Below are positions 8,524 through 16,815 of a DNA stretch of 64,000 bases, piece by piece (the first letter of the stretch is position 1; each line of letters starts with the position of its first letter). A program made the translations under genes and the position numbers. Location of the stretch: NCBI RefSeq assembly GCF_036203305.1, contig NZ_CP108131.1, forward strand, positions 1,302,001 through 1,366,000, given 5' to 3'. The notes under the pieces were generated by a model, which did not search any database, was not told the DNA's origin, and was given only the letters and a program-made list of their open reading frames with translations. The DNA is from Streptomyces sp. NBC_00190 (GTDB lineage Bacteria > Actinomycetota > Actinomycetes > Streptomycetales > Streptomycetaceae).

Positions 8524-8558
8524 CGAGGCCCGGCCAGGGTCTCCCCGGCCGGGCCTCG
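8524..8558. terminator. Bidirectional terminator between lacI-like gene and DUF6986 gene
   Basis: A perfect 12-base stem (8524-8535 with 8547-8558, CGAGGCCCGGCC type) with an 11-base loop sits between two convergent genes and can serve both. Confidence 0.8.
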
Positions 8559-8574
8559 TGCGGTACTGCACGGC

Positions 8575-9873
8575 TCAGGAGGTCGCCGTCAGCGTCGCCG
8601 AGCGGCGCGGGATCGCGAAGGCGTCCAGTTCCGCGCGGGTCAGACCGGTCAGGGCGGTGACCTCGTCGGCGCCGACGGCGCCGCAGTCGAGGCCGCGCAC
8701 CAGGTAGCCGGCCAGCGCCTTCGCGGTGGCGGGCTCGTCCATCACGTCGCCCTCGATCTTGGCGACGTACGCCTTCAGGCGCGCGGCGGCGGCGTCGAGG
8801 CCCTCGCGGTAGAAGGTGAAGACGGCCGCGTAGCGGGTCGGCAGGTGGCCCGGGTGCATGTCCCAGCCCTGGTAGTAGGCGCGGGCCAGGGCGCGGCGGG
8901 TCAGGCCGTAGTGGAGCTTCCAGGCCTCGTGGACGTGCTCGGTGGTGCCGATCGGCAGGACGTTCGTGGAGCCGTCGGACACGCGTACGCCGGTGCCGGC
9001 GGCCGCGACCTGCATGATCGCCTTCGCGTGGTCGGCGGCCGGGTGGTCGCTCGACTGGTACGCGGCGGAGACGCCGACGCAGGCGCTGTAGTCGAAGGTG
9101 CCGTAGTGCAGACCGGTGGCGCGGCCCTTGGCGGCCTCGATCATCCGGGCCACGGTGGCGGTGCCGTCGGAGGCCAGGATGGACTGGCTGGTCTCGATCT
9201 GGATCTCGAAGCCGATCCGCCCCGGGCGCAGGCCGCGGGCCGTCTCGAAGGCCTCCAGCAGCTTCACGAAGGCGCTGACCTGCTCGGCGTACGTGACCTT
9301 CGGGAGGGTCAGGACGAGGCCCTCGGGGAGTCCGCCGTTGGCCAGCAGGCCGGACAGGAAGATGTCGGTGGTGCGGATGCCGCGGTCGCGGACGTTGGAC
9401 TCCATGCACTTCATGCGGATGCCCATGTACGGGGCGTTCGTGCCGTTGGAGAAGGCCTCCGAGACGAGGCGGGCGGCGCGGGCCGCGGCCTGGTCCTCCT
9501 CCTCGTCGGAGCGGACGCCGAAGCCGTCCTCGAAGTCGACGCGGAGGTCCTCGATGGGCTCGGAGGCGAGCTTGGCACGGACGCGGTCGTAGACCGGCAC
9601 GGCCAGTTCGTCGGAGATGCCGAGCACCTTGGCGAAGGTGGCGGCGTCCGGGGCGTGCTCGTCGAGGGCGGCGAGGGCCTGGTCGCCCCAGGTGCGGATG
9701 GTGTCCGCGGCGAAGACGTCACCGGGCACGTAGACCGTGTGGATGGGCTGGCGGGTGCCGGGGTCGCCCGGGTAGTGGCGCGCGAGTTCCGCGTCCACCG
9801 GCGCGAGGGAGGCGCTGATGCCCTCGCTGACCGCACCTGCGAGGCTCGTCGCCACCTTCTCCTGCTGACCCAT
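8575..9873 (-). CDS. DUF6986 / HpcH-HpaI aldolase-like TIM-barrel protein
   Basis: This 432-residue protein belongs to the streptomycete aldolase-like family now called DUF6986. It has features of the CitE/HpcH TIM barrel: DLRVDFEDGFG (metal-ligating acidic residues near residue 115), IRMKCME, LTLPKVTYAEQV, and IGFEIQIETSQSI (barrel Glu). It probably cleaves or condenses a keto acid or acyl-CoA in the cytoplasm, but no reaction is established from the sequence. The ATG at 9873 is chosen for its GAGGAGAG ribosome binding site; an in-frame ATG at 9900 lacks one. It is transcribed alone, ending at the shared terminator. Confidence 0.85.
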   Translation of the reverse strand: MGQQEKVATSLAGAVSEGISASLAPVDAELARHYPGDPGTRQPIHTVYVPGDVFAADTIRTWGDQALAALDEHAPDAATFAKVLGISDELAVPVYDRVRAKLASEPIEDLRVDFEDGFGVRSDEEEDQAAARAARLVSEAFSNGTNAPYMGIRMKCMESNVRDRGIRTTDIFLSGLLANGGLPEGLVLTLPKVTYAEQVSAFVKLLEAFETARGLRPGRIGFEIQIETSQSILASDGTATVARMIEAAKGRATGLHYGTFDYSACVGVSAAYQSSDHPAADHAKAIMQVAAAGTGVRVSDGSTNVLPIGTTEHVHEAWKLHYGLTRRALARAYYQGWDMHPGHLPTRYAAVFTFYREGLDAAAARLKAYVAKIEGDVMDEPATAKALAGYLVRGLDCGAVGADEVTALTGLTRAELDAFAIPRRSATLTATS

Positions 9874-9982
9874 CGTGCACTCTCCTCTTTTCCGCTTCAC
9901 GGAAGCTTAGATCCGCATAGCAGAATTTAGTCACGTGGTTCCGCTCCGTCAATGGTCCCTCTCCGGTCCTGGACAAACGACT

Positions 9983-10017
9983 CGGGGCCGTGCGGTGAGA
10001 ATCACCACACGGCCCCG
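9983..10017 (-). terminator. Terminator after etfA
   Basis: A 16-base stem (9983-9998 with 10002-10017) with one mismatch closes on a GAA loop, 20 bases beyond the etfA stop. It is the expected end of the etfBA transcript. Confidence 0.85.
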
Positions 10018-10036
10018 GGGACCACTTATCCGCAGG

Positions 10037-10999
10037 TCAGCCCTTGCGGACCTTGATCTCCTCGGTCAGCTGCGGGACGACCGCGAAGAGGTCGCCGACC
10101 ACGCCGTAGTCGACCAGGTCGAAGATCGGGGCCTCGGCGTCCTTGTTGATGGCCACGATGGTCTTCGAGGTCTGCATGCCGGCCCGGTGCTGGATCGCGC
10201 CCGAGATGCCGGAGGCGATGTACAGCTGCGGGGAGACCGACTTGCCGGTCTGGCCGACCTGGTTGGAGTGCGGGTACCAGCCGGCGTCGACGGCGGCGCG
10301 CGAGGCGCCGACGGCCGCACCGAGGGAGTCCGCGAGGTCCTCGATGATGTGGAAGTTCTCGGCACCGTTGACGCCGCGGCCGCCGGAGACCACGATCGCG
10401 GCCTCGGTGAGCTCGGGGCGGCCGGTCGACTCGCGCGGGGTGCGGGAGACGACCTTGGTGCCGGTGGCCAGGGCGCCGAAGGAGACGGCGAGCGTCTCGA
10501 CGGCGCCGGCGGCCGGGGCGGCCTCGACCGGAGCCGAGTTCGGCTTCACGGTGATGACCGGGGTGCCCTTGGAGACACGGGACTTGGTGGTGAAGGACGC
10601 GGCGAAGGCGGACTGCGTCGCCACCGGGCCATCGTCACCCGCCTCCAGGTCGACGGCGTCGGTGATGATGCCGGAGCCGATGCGGACCGCCAGGCGGGCG
10701 GCGATCTCCTTGCCCTCGGCGGAGGACGGGACGAGCACGGCCGCCGGGGAGACCGCGTCGTACGCGGCCTGGAGCGCGTCCACCTTCGGTACGACGAGGT
10801 ACTCGGTGAACTCGGGGGCGTCGGCGGTGAGGACCTTGACGGCGCCGTGCTCGGCGAGCACGGCGGCGGTGTCGGCCGCACCGGCGCCCAGGGCGACGGC
10901 GACGGGCTCGCCGATGCGGCGGGCCAGCGTCAGCAGCTCAAGGGTGGGCTTGCGGACGGCGCCGTCCACGTGGTCGACGTAGACGAGAACTTCAGCCAT
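10037..10999 (-). CDS. etfA: Electron transfer flavoprotein subunit alpha
   Basis: This 320-residue FAD-binding subunit of the electron transfer flavoprotein accepts electrons from acyl-CoA and other dehydrogenases and passes them to ETF:quinone oxidoreductase. The N-terminal half is the ETF alpha/beta-type domain. The C-terminal FAD domain is diagnostic ([14 protein letters not shown], then [38 protein letters not shown]). The ATG at 10999 has GGAGAG upstream. It lies 59 bases behind etfB on the same strand, forming the usual etfBA operon, and is closed by the hairpin at 9983-10017. Confidence 0.97.
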   Translation of the reverse strand: MAEVLVYVDHVDGAVRKPTLELLTLARRIGEPVAVALGAGAADTAAVLAEHGAVKVLTADAPEFTEYLVVPKVDALQAAYDAVSPAAVLVPSSAEGKEIAARLAVRIGSGIITDAVDLEAGDDGPVATQSAFAASFTTKSRVSKGTPVITVKPNSAPVEAAPAAGAVETLAVSFGALATGTKVVSRTPRESTGRPELTEAAIVVSGGRGVNGAENFHIIEDLADSLGAAVGASRAAVDAGWYPHSNQVGQTGKSVSPQLYIASGISGAIQHRAGMQTSKTIVAINKDAEAPIFDLVDYGVVGDLFAVVPQLTEEIKVRKG

Positions 11000-11058
11000 G
11001 GGACTGCTCTCCTGCTATTGCGAAGTGTCTGGGGGCTTGTGAGGAGTGGCCGAAGTTC

Positions 11059-11844
11059 TTAGATGAACTTCTGGCCGGCCAGGAACTCGGCCAGCTGCTT
11101 GCCGCCCTCGCCCTCGTCCTTGACGATCGTGCCGGCGGTGCGCGCCGGACGCTGGGCCGCGGAGTCGACCGTGGTCCAGGAGCCTTCCAGACCGACCTCG
11201 TCGGCCTCGATCTCCAGCTCCTCCAGGTCCCAGGACTCCACCGGCTTCTTCTTGGCGGCCATGATGCCCTTGAAGGACGGGTAGCGGGCCTCGCCCGACT
11301 GGTCCGTCACCGAGACGAGCGCGGGGAGGGAGGCCTCCAGCTGCTCGCTCGCGGTGTCGCCGTCGCGGCGGCCGGTCACGGTGCCGTCCTCGACCTTGAC
11401 CTCGGAGAGCAGGGTGACCTGCGGGACGCCCAGGCGCTCGGCCAGGATCGCCGGGAGCACGCCCATGGTGCCGTCGGTCGACGCCATGCCGGTGATGACC
11501 AGGTCGTAGCCGGCCTTCTCGATCGCCTTGGCGAGCACCAGCGAGGTGCCCATGACGTCGGTGCCGTGCAGGTCGTCGTCCTCGACGTGGATGGCCTTGT
11601 CGGCGCCCATCGACAGCGCCTTGCGCAGCGCGTCCTTGGCGTCCTCGGGGCCCACCGTCAGAACGGTGATCTCGGCATCGTCGGCCTCGTCGGCGATCTG
11701 CAGCGCCTGCTCGACGGCGTACTCGTCGAGCTCGGACAGCAGGCCGTCGACGTCGTCGCGGTCGACGGTCAGGTCATCGGCGAAGTGCCGGTCGCCGGTG
11801 GCGTCGGGCACGTACTTCACACAGACAACGATCCTCAGGCTCAC
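11059..11844 (-). CDS. etfB: Electron transfer flavoprotein subunit beta
   Basis: This 261-residue AMP-binding subunit of ETF begins VSLRIVVCVKYVPDA and contains the family's adenine-binding and signature region (VGPEDAKDALRKALSMGADK; TGMASTDGTMGVLPAILAERLG). It forms a heterodimer with EtfA, encoded next in the operon, and works in fatty acid and amino acid oxidation in the cytoplasm. The GTG start at 11844 is preceded by GTAGGAGAG; the longer frame up to 11898 has no homologous residues and no better site. Confidence 0.97.
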   Translation of the reverse strand: MSLRIVVCVKYVPDATGDRHFADDLTVDRDDVDGLLSELDEYAVEQALQIADEADDAEITVLTVGPEDAKDALRKALSMGADKAIHVEDDDLHGTDVMGTSLVLAKAIEKAGYDLVITGMASTDGTMGVLPAILAERLGVPQVTLLSEVKVEDGTVTGRRDGDTASEQLEASLPALVSVTDQSGEARYPSFKGIMAAKKKPVESWDLEELEIEADEVGLEGSWTTVDSAAQRPARTAGTIVKDEGEGGKQLAEFLAGQKFI

Positions 11845-12046
11845 GCCGGCTCTCCTACCGCATCGTCTTTTTCTGATACCGCCTTGTGCAGGCAGCATAG
11901 GCGCCTTGTCGGGCGGATCCCGGTCGGGGCGGCCCGCGCTCCGAAGGGAATGTTACTCGTCAGTACACCTTGGGTTCCACCAAGTCGCAAGGCCGGTCAA
12001 CTGTGATCTGCCCAACGCCGCCCGACCCCGCCCAAGCAGGGACGAT

Positions 12047-12577
12047 TCAGTCGCGCAACGCGTTGAAGCGACCCTGGTGGTAGAGCAGGGGGCGGCCTTC
12101 CCCGGCCGGATCCCCCACAACCGCCTCCGCGATGATCACACGGTGCTCGCCGGCGGGCACACGGGCCACCACCCTGCACACCAGCCACGCCAGTACGCCG
12201 TCCAGAACGGGAACCCCGTGGGGCCCCGTGCTCCAGCCGGTGCCCGGGCCGAATCGGTCGGCTCCGCTCCGCGCGAACAGGCCTGCGAGCTCCCGCTGGT
12301 GCTCGCCGAGTATGTGGACGCCGAGGTGCTCGCTGTCGCGCACCGCGGGCCAGCTGGAGGCCCCGGTGCCGATGGTGAACGAGAGCAGCGGAGGGTCCGC
12401 GGACACGGAGTTGAGCGAGGTGGCGGTGAAACCCGCCGGGCGCCCGCCGGTCTCGGCGGTGATCACGGCGACTCCGGCGGCGTGCTGCCGGAACACGGAG
12501 CGCAGGAGGTCGGGCGAGCCGGGGAGCCCTGTGTGGAATCGGGGGGACGGAGCCGTCGGGGCCGCGGGAGCGGTCAT
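12047..12577 (-). CDS. Flavin reductase-family (FMN-binding split barrel) protein
   Basis: The protein has 176 residues. A flavin reductase-like domain begins at about residue 20 (LLRSVFRQHAAGVAVITAET, then PAGFTATSLNSVSADPPLLSF) and ends with VIIAEAVVGD and LLYHQGRFNAL, as in HpaC/NtaB-type FMN reductases that feed two-component monooxygenases. The ATG at 12577 has AAGGAAG at proper spacing. No oxygenase partner is adjacent, so its partner is unknown. It stands alone between etfB and a thioredoxin gene, all on the same strand but separated by more than 140 bases. Confidence 0.88.
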   Translation of the reverse strand: MTAPAAPTAPSPRFHTGLPGSPDLLRSVFRQHAAGVAVITAETGGRPAGFTATSLNSVSADPPLLSFTIGTGASSWPAVRDSEHLGVHILGEHQRELAGLFARSGADRFGPGTGWSTGPHGVPVLDGVLAWLVCRVVARVPAGEHRVIIAEAVVGDPAGEGRPLLYHQGRFNALRD

Positions 12578-12890
12578 CGGGGTACTTCCTTCTGCCGCGG
12601 AGCACGCGGGCACTGTCGGGGATCGGGGACCGGGGGCGTTCAGTGATCCCAACAGCGCGCGCTCGCGTGGCGGACGAGGTCGACATGGACCCGTCCGTAG
12701 AGCAGGAGTTCATACGGCATGCGGCCAGCCTGGCGATCGCGCGTGTACACAGTCAAGCGGGATCCGGCAGATGTCAGGCGCGTCACGCTGCGTGCGGGCT
12801 CGCGGCACGGCGCGTGTGCCGGTGCTCACACCGGTGCCCGGACCGACGCGTCCACCCACACGTCCGCCGACCCGTCCACCTGCGCGCCTC
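12578..12890. other. Intergenic region without a recognised gene
   Basis: These 313 bases lie between the flavin reductase start and the thioredoxin stop. Open frames cross them on several strands, but none shows a domain, a plausible ribosome binding site or a distinct composition. The stretch presumably carries the flavin reductase promoter. Confidence 0.5.
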
Positions 12891-13262
12891 TCAGACGGCG
12901 GCCCCCAGGGCGGCGATCACATCCGCCTTGCGCGGCATCCCGGACGCCCGCCGGACGATCCGGCCCGCCGCGTCCAGGACGAGCACGGTCGGGGTCTTCT
13001 CGATCCCCAGCGCCCGGACGAGTTCGAGACTGTCCTCGGCGTCGATCTCGATGTGCGCGACGCCCTCGACCATCGCCGCGACCTCGGCGAGGATCCGCCG
13101 GGTGGCCCGGCAGGGCTGGCAGAACGCGCTGGAGAACTGCACCAGGCTGGCCCGCTCCCCCGGCTCCGCGCCCAGTTCCGCCGCGCCCAGCCGGCCCGGC
13201 GCCTCATCCTGCCCGCGCACCCGCACTCCCGTCGTCGCCCCGGCCGTCACCCCGGCCTTCAC
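12891..13262 (-). CDS. Thioredoxin-fold protein with CQPC active site
   Basis: This 123-residue protein has a thioredoxin fold in its C-terminal 85 residues: SLVQFSSAFCQPCRATRRIL carries the CxxC redox centre, EDSLELVRALGIEKTPTVLV contains the cis-proline, and GMPRKADV follows. The CQPC dipeptide differs from the CGPC of canonical thioredoxins, suggesting a different redox potential or partner. The start is uncertain: GTG at 13262 has GAAGG 8 bases upstream and is preferred, whereas ATGs at 13292 and 13400 lack ribosome binding sites. There is no signal peptide, so it acts in the cytoplasm. Confidence 0.8.
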   Translation of the reverse strand: MKAGVTAGATTGVRVRGQDEAPGRLGAAELGAEPGERASLVQFSSAFCQPCRATRRILAEVAAMVEGVAHIEIDAEDSLELVRALGIEKTPTVLVLDAAGRIVRRASGMPRKADVIAALGAAV

Positions 13263-13489
13263 CCGGCCGTCACCTTCGTGTGCGTACATCATCGACGTAC
13301 GCTCGTACGGGAACGAAGCGCCCACCGGACCTGCATGATTCCCGGCGTGACGAGAATCTCCCCGGGCACGGCCGTCTGGGCTGGCCAGCAGCGCGCGCAT
13401 GGGGCACGATCCCCAATGGCGCGTAACCTACGCTGCCGTAACTTCCGGCCGGGAGCACCTCCCCAGGCAGAAAGCGGGGTCTCCGCACC

Positions 13490-14212
13490 ATGGCTGAGTT
13501 CGTCTACCCCCCGGTGATCGGCGCCGCGCACACGCTCTTCCGCGCGCTGGACATCCGTATCGACATGAAGGGCACCGAGAACATCCCGCGCAAGGGCGGG
13601 GCGGTCCTGGTGTCGAACCACATCGGCTACCTCGACTTCATCTTCGCCGGCCTGACCGCGCGGCCGCAGAAGCGCCTGGTGCGGTTCATGGCGAAGGAGT
13701 CGGTGTTCCGGCACACGGTGTCCGGCCCGCTGATGCGCGCGATGAAGCACATCCCGGTGGACCGCGCGCAGGGTGAGTCGGCGTACCAGCACGCGCTCGA
13801 CTCGCTGCGCTCCGGCGAGATCATCGGGGTGTTCCCGGAGGCGACGATCTCCCAGTCGTTCACCCTCAAGAGCTTCAAGTCTGGTGCGGCGCGCATGGCG
13901 CAGGAGGCCGGCGTCCCGCTGATCCCGGTGGCCCTGTGGGGCACCCAGCGCCTGTGGACCAAGGGTCGCCCGAAGAACCTCAAGCGCAGCCACATCCCGG
14001 TGACGATGCGCGTCGGCGAGCCGCTCGAGGCGCCGACGGACCAGTACGCCGGTGCCATCACCCGGCGGCTGCGCGAGCGCGTGCAGGAACTGCTGGACGC
14101 GGCGCAGCGCGCCTACCCGGAGAAGCCCAAGGGCACCGAGGACTCGTGGTGGCTGCCGGCCCACCTGGGCGGGACCGCCCCGACGCCTGCCCAGGTGAAA
14201 GAAGCGGGCTGA
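13490..14212 (+). CDS. 1-acyl-sn-glycerol-3-phosphate acyltransferase (PlsC family)
   Basis: This 240-residue lysophospholipid acyltransferase-type protein has the HX4D catalytic motif in VSNHIGYLDF (about residue 45), the glycerol-phosphate binding motif in VFPEATIS (residues 119-126), and GVPLIPVALWGTQRLW. It transfers an acyl chain to lysophosphatidate or a related acceptor at the inner face of the membrane. The ATG at 13490 follows an A/G-rich stretch. Transcription ends at the very strong hairpin at 14224-14262. Which of the several PlsC-type paralogues of a streptomycete this is cannot be told. Confidence 0.9.
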   Translation: MAEFVYPPVIGAAHTLFRALDIRIDMKGTENIPRKGGAVLVSNHIGYLDFIFAGLTARPQKRLVRFMAKESVFRHTVSGPLMRAMKHIPVDRAQGESAYQHALDSLRSGEIIGVFPEATISQSFTLKSFKSGAARMAQEAGVPLIPVALWGTQRLWTKGRPKNLKRSHIPVTMRVGEPLEAPTDQYAGAITRRLRERVQELLDAAQRAYPEKPKGTEDSWWLPAHLGGTAPTPAQVKEAG

Positions 14213-14223
14213 TCCCCACCGCG

Positions 14224-14262
14224 GACCGCGGCCCCGTCCCTCCAGGGGACGGGGCCGCGGTC
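14224..14262. terminator. Strong bidirectional terminator
   Basis: A perfect 17-base stem (14224-14240 with 14246-14262) with a five-base loop lies between the acyltransferase stop and the convergent secreted-protein gene. Confidence 0.9.
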
Positions 14263-14288
14263 GCACCGGGATCCTGGCGCCGGGCGCC

Positions 14289-14759
14289 TCAGCCCGGGTA
14301 GGTCCTGCCGTCGGGCAGCTGCGGCGGGTCCACGGTGCCGGTCACGGCGATACCGCCCGCGACCGTGTCGTCCTCGGGGGGACCACACGGTGCGACGATG
14401 CACTGCCATTGGGTCGGCTTCCCGGGGGTGACGATGATCCTGTCGTCGGATGAACCGCCCTTGCCCGGATGCTTCTTGCCCCACTTGCCCCACTGGCCGG
14501 ACCGGTCCTTGCCGGGCTGACCCTTGGTGGGCTGATCCTGGTCGGGGTTGACCTTGATGGTGCCCTCACTGCCGGGCGGCTGGACCAGGAGCAGGTTGGA
14601 CTTGGTGCTGTTGTCCCCGTCGCTGCCGTCCGCCACGATCGTGTGCGGTGTCGCCGGGGTGGCGGCGAAGGCGGTGGTGGGCACCAGCACGCCTCCGGCG
14701 GCTATGGCGGTCGAGGCGGCGAGCAGGGCGAGGCGTCGCTTTCGAAAGGGGTGGGTCAT
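14289..14759 (-). CDS. Small secreted protein, unknown function
   Basis: This 156-residue protein is not a family I recognise. Residues 1-33 form a signal peptide ending in AFAA. The mature part is Asp/Pro/Lys/Gly-rich (GDNSTKSNLLL, DQDQPTKGQPGKDRSG, then a cysteine pair in WQCIVAPCGPP). The signal peptide follows the same pattern (RLxLxAxSTAxAAGGxLxPxxAFA) as the secreted protein at 28158-28775, and both have one short two-cysteine segment and Lys/Gly-rich linkers, so they may be distant paralogues. The ATG at 14759 has GGAGAACC just upstream. It likely works outside the cell, possibly bound to the wall. Confidence 0.7.
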   Translation of the reverse strand: MTHPFRKRRLALLAASTAIAAGGVLVPTTAFAATPATPHTIVADGSDGDNSTKSNLLLVQPPGSEGTIKVNPDQDQPTKGQPGKDRSGQWGKWGKKHPGKGGSSDDRIIVTPGKPTQWQCIVAPCGPPEDDTVAGGIAVTGTVDPPQLPDGRTYPG

Positions 14760-14887
14760 TGCGGTTCTCCTCTGGCGGGAAAGGTGGAACGGACACCACC
14801 AGTACGCCTCGCCGCTCCCGTCGCGTCACGCCCCTGGATCTCGTGGCTTGACGGCCCGCAGCGACTGCGCTAAGCCGCGCCGACCGC

Positions 14888-16093
14888 TCAGTTGGGGTTG
14901 TCGGCGTGGGTCAGGGTCTCCCATGCCTCGAAGTGGTTCTCGGTACCCGCCGGGCGCCGCCCCTCGGTGAGCCTGCGGGTGTTCTCCATGGTCACGCCGA
15001 GCCGGGTGTGCAGGGCGTTGTAGCCGACCTCGGTCGCCGGGCCGATGCCCTTGGCCAGGGTTCCGCCGCACAGCCAGGACGGCACCGCCTCGCCGAGTTC
15101 GTACTTCGCGTGGAAGCCGAGCGCGTGCCGGAAGCGGTCCTTGAACTGCGGGTACAGGTCACGCCCCTGGATCCGCGAGGTCTCGGCGACGTGCATGGTC
15201 GCCGCGATCCCCATGCCCGTGTGGCCGAAGTCCCGGCAGGTCTCCTGGGCGAGGCCGTCCACGAAGGTGCTCTGGCCGTGCCAGTACTCCACCAGCTCGC
15301 TCCTGGTGTCGATGCCGGAGCGTGGCGGGTACACGGGCTGCGCCCCGTCGGACGCCAGGTAGAAGTAGGCGGGGACGCGGCCGAGGTAGATCCCCATCGC
15401 CTTGTCGTAGCTCGCGCGGTCGTCGAGGTGGACGGCGATGCCGACGGCGGCGTCCATCATGATCAGTTCCCAGTTGCCGTTGCTGTTCGGCCGGCCGTTG
15501 ATGACCTCGGGCAGGTAGACGTCGCGCAGCATGGTCGCGAACCGCCCCTGGCCCGGCCAGCCGCCGTCGTACGTGTGCTTGACGATCTCGGCGGCGCGCG
15601 GCCAGGTGGATCCCGCCCAGCCGCTCTGCAGCGGGGCGTTGCTGTTGGTGTGGTCCTTGATCTGCGCGGACCAGGCGTCCATCAGCTCGATCGACTTCTT
15701 CGCGTACCTGCTGTCCCTGGTGATGTACCAGGCGAGCGCCTGGGTGTAGGCGGCGATGGCGTCCTCGCGCTCGTCGGAACACCCGATGTCCGGGTTCGAG
15801 TACGAGCCGCACTCGACGACGGCGCGCGGCTTGGGCGTGCGCGACAGCGAGCCGTACTTGCTCGCGAGCATGGAGTCGAAGGCCGACTTCCACGGCTGCT
15901 GTCCCGCCTGCACCTTCGTCCGTACGAAGTCCAGCTGGGCGCGGCTGCTCAGGACTCCGGGGTGGGCGAACTGCGCGGGCGCGGCGGGGGCGGGGGCGGC
16001 GGCGGGGGGCGCCGCGAGGGTGGGGACGGGGACCACGGCCGCCGCCAGGCCGAGGGCCAGGGCGGTGAGCGCGGCGGGCAATCCGAAACGCAT
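14888..16093 (-). CDS. Secreted alginate lyase-family protein
   Basis: This 401-residue exported protein has a signal peptide at residues 1-30 (LTALALGLAAAVVPVPTLAA) and an Ala/Pro linker, then an alpha/alpha-toroid domain of the alginate lyase family from about residue 50 (WKSAFDSMLASKYGS; AYTQALAWYITRDSRYAKKS; RPNSNGNWELIMMDAAVGI; CRDFGHTGMGIAATMHVAE). The NSNGNW and CRDFGHT segments correspond to substrate-cleft residues of such polysaccharide lyases. It presumably degrades uronic-acid polysaccharides outside the cell; the exact substrate is uncertain. The ATG at 16093 has GGAAGG seven bases upstream and directly precedes the signal peptide. Confidence 0.85.
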   Translation of the reverse strand: MRFGLPAALTALALGLAAAVVPVPTLAAPPAAAPAPAAPAQFAHPGVLSSRAQLDFVRTKVQAGQQPWKSAFDSMLASKYGSLSRTPKPRAVVECGSYSNPDIGCSDEREDAIAAYTQALAWYITRDSRYAKKSIELMDAWSAQIKDHTNSNAPLQSGWAGSTWPRAAEIVKHTYDGGWPGQGRFATMLRDVYLPEVINGRPNSNGNWELIMMDAAVGIAVHLDDRASYDKAMGIYLGRVPAYFYLASDGAQPVYPPRSGIDTRSELVEYWHGQSTFVDGLAQETCRDFGHTGMGIAATMHVAETSRIQGRDLYPQFKDRFRHALGFHAKYELGEAVPSWLCGGTLAKGIGPATEVGYNALHTRLGVTMENTRRLTEGRRPAGTENHFEAWETLTHADNPN

Positions 16094-16185
16094 GGGGGGC
16101 CTTCCGGTGGGAGGGGTTCCGGCGCCCTTGAAAGTACTCATGCCCATGCCAAGCCGACAACGATATCCGACAAGAAACTTTCCTG

Positions 16186-16737
16186 TCAGCTCTCCCGCCT
16201 GCGGCGGCGATGGGCGGCGACGCGCGCCCGGCCGGCGCACGTGGTGGAGCAGTACCGGCGGGCGCTGCCCGGCCCGGTGGCGAGGAAGAACCGCCCGCAG
16301 CCCGCGGCGGCGCAGGCGCCCCAGGCGATCCGTCCGTACTCGGTGAGCAGCTGGGCGAGCGCGAGGGCGCCGGAGGCGAGGAACCAGTCGCCCCAGCCCG
16401 CCTCCTCCCCGCGGTCCACGTGCAGGTGCCAGGGGTGGCCGTCGTGCCGGGTCAGCCGGGGCCGGGTGGCGCACTCGGCCAGCAGCGCGTTGAGGGCGTC
16501 GGCGGCACGGTCCTCGTCGCTCTCGCCGAGCACCCCCGCCATCCGGCGGACGGCCGTGCGCAGTTCGGCGGCGCCCGCCTCGGAGAACGCCTGCTCGGTG
16601 AGGTCCGACGGACGCTCCCCGTGCCCGGCGAGCAGCTCCGCGAGGGCGGCGCGCGGAAGTTCGGGGTCGGCGCGGACCGCGTCTGCGAGGTCGATCAGCC
16701 GCCGGGCCGCCGAGAAGCCCTCTCGGGAGTCCGCCAT
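16186..16737 (-). CDS. CGNR zinc-finger (ABATE-domain) protein
   Basis: The protein has 183 residues. The N-terminal two thirds form the stress-linked ABATE domain; the C-terminus is a CGNR-type zinc finger with four cysteines (CAAAGCGRFFL, then RRYCSTTCAGRARV) and a basic tail of Arg/His. These proteins are putative DNA-binding regulators. It is divergent from the MFS exporter gene at 16816 with a 78-base shared promoter region, so it may control that exporter; this is inference from position. Confidence 0.88.
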   Translation of the reverse strand: MADSREGFSAARRLIDLADAVRADPELPRAALAELLAGHGERPSDLTEQAFSEAGAAELRTAVRRMAGVLGESDEDRAADALNALLAECATRPRLTRHDGHPWHLHVDRGEEAGWGDWFLASGALALAQLLTEYGRIAWGACAAAGCGRFFLATGPGSARRYCSTTCAGRARVAAHRRRRRES

Positions 16738-16815
16738 GCCAAAGTCCTTTCCCCTTACACGCGAATGGCGTAACGTCTTGTGCGCCTATCACGTTACACA
16801 CTGGGGGGTCCGGGG

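Noticed and set aside
12643..13338. Plus-strand gene between the flavin reductase and acyltransferase
   Set aside because: The frame is Arg/Pro/Ser-rich, overlaps the thioredoxin gene antisense, and has no ribosome binding site.
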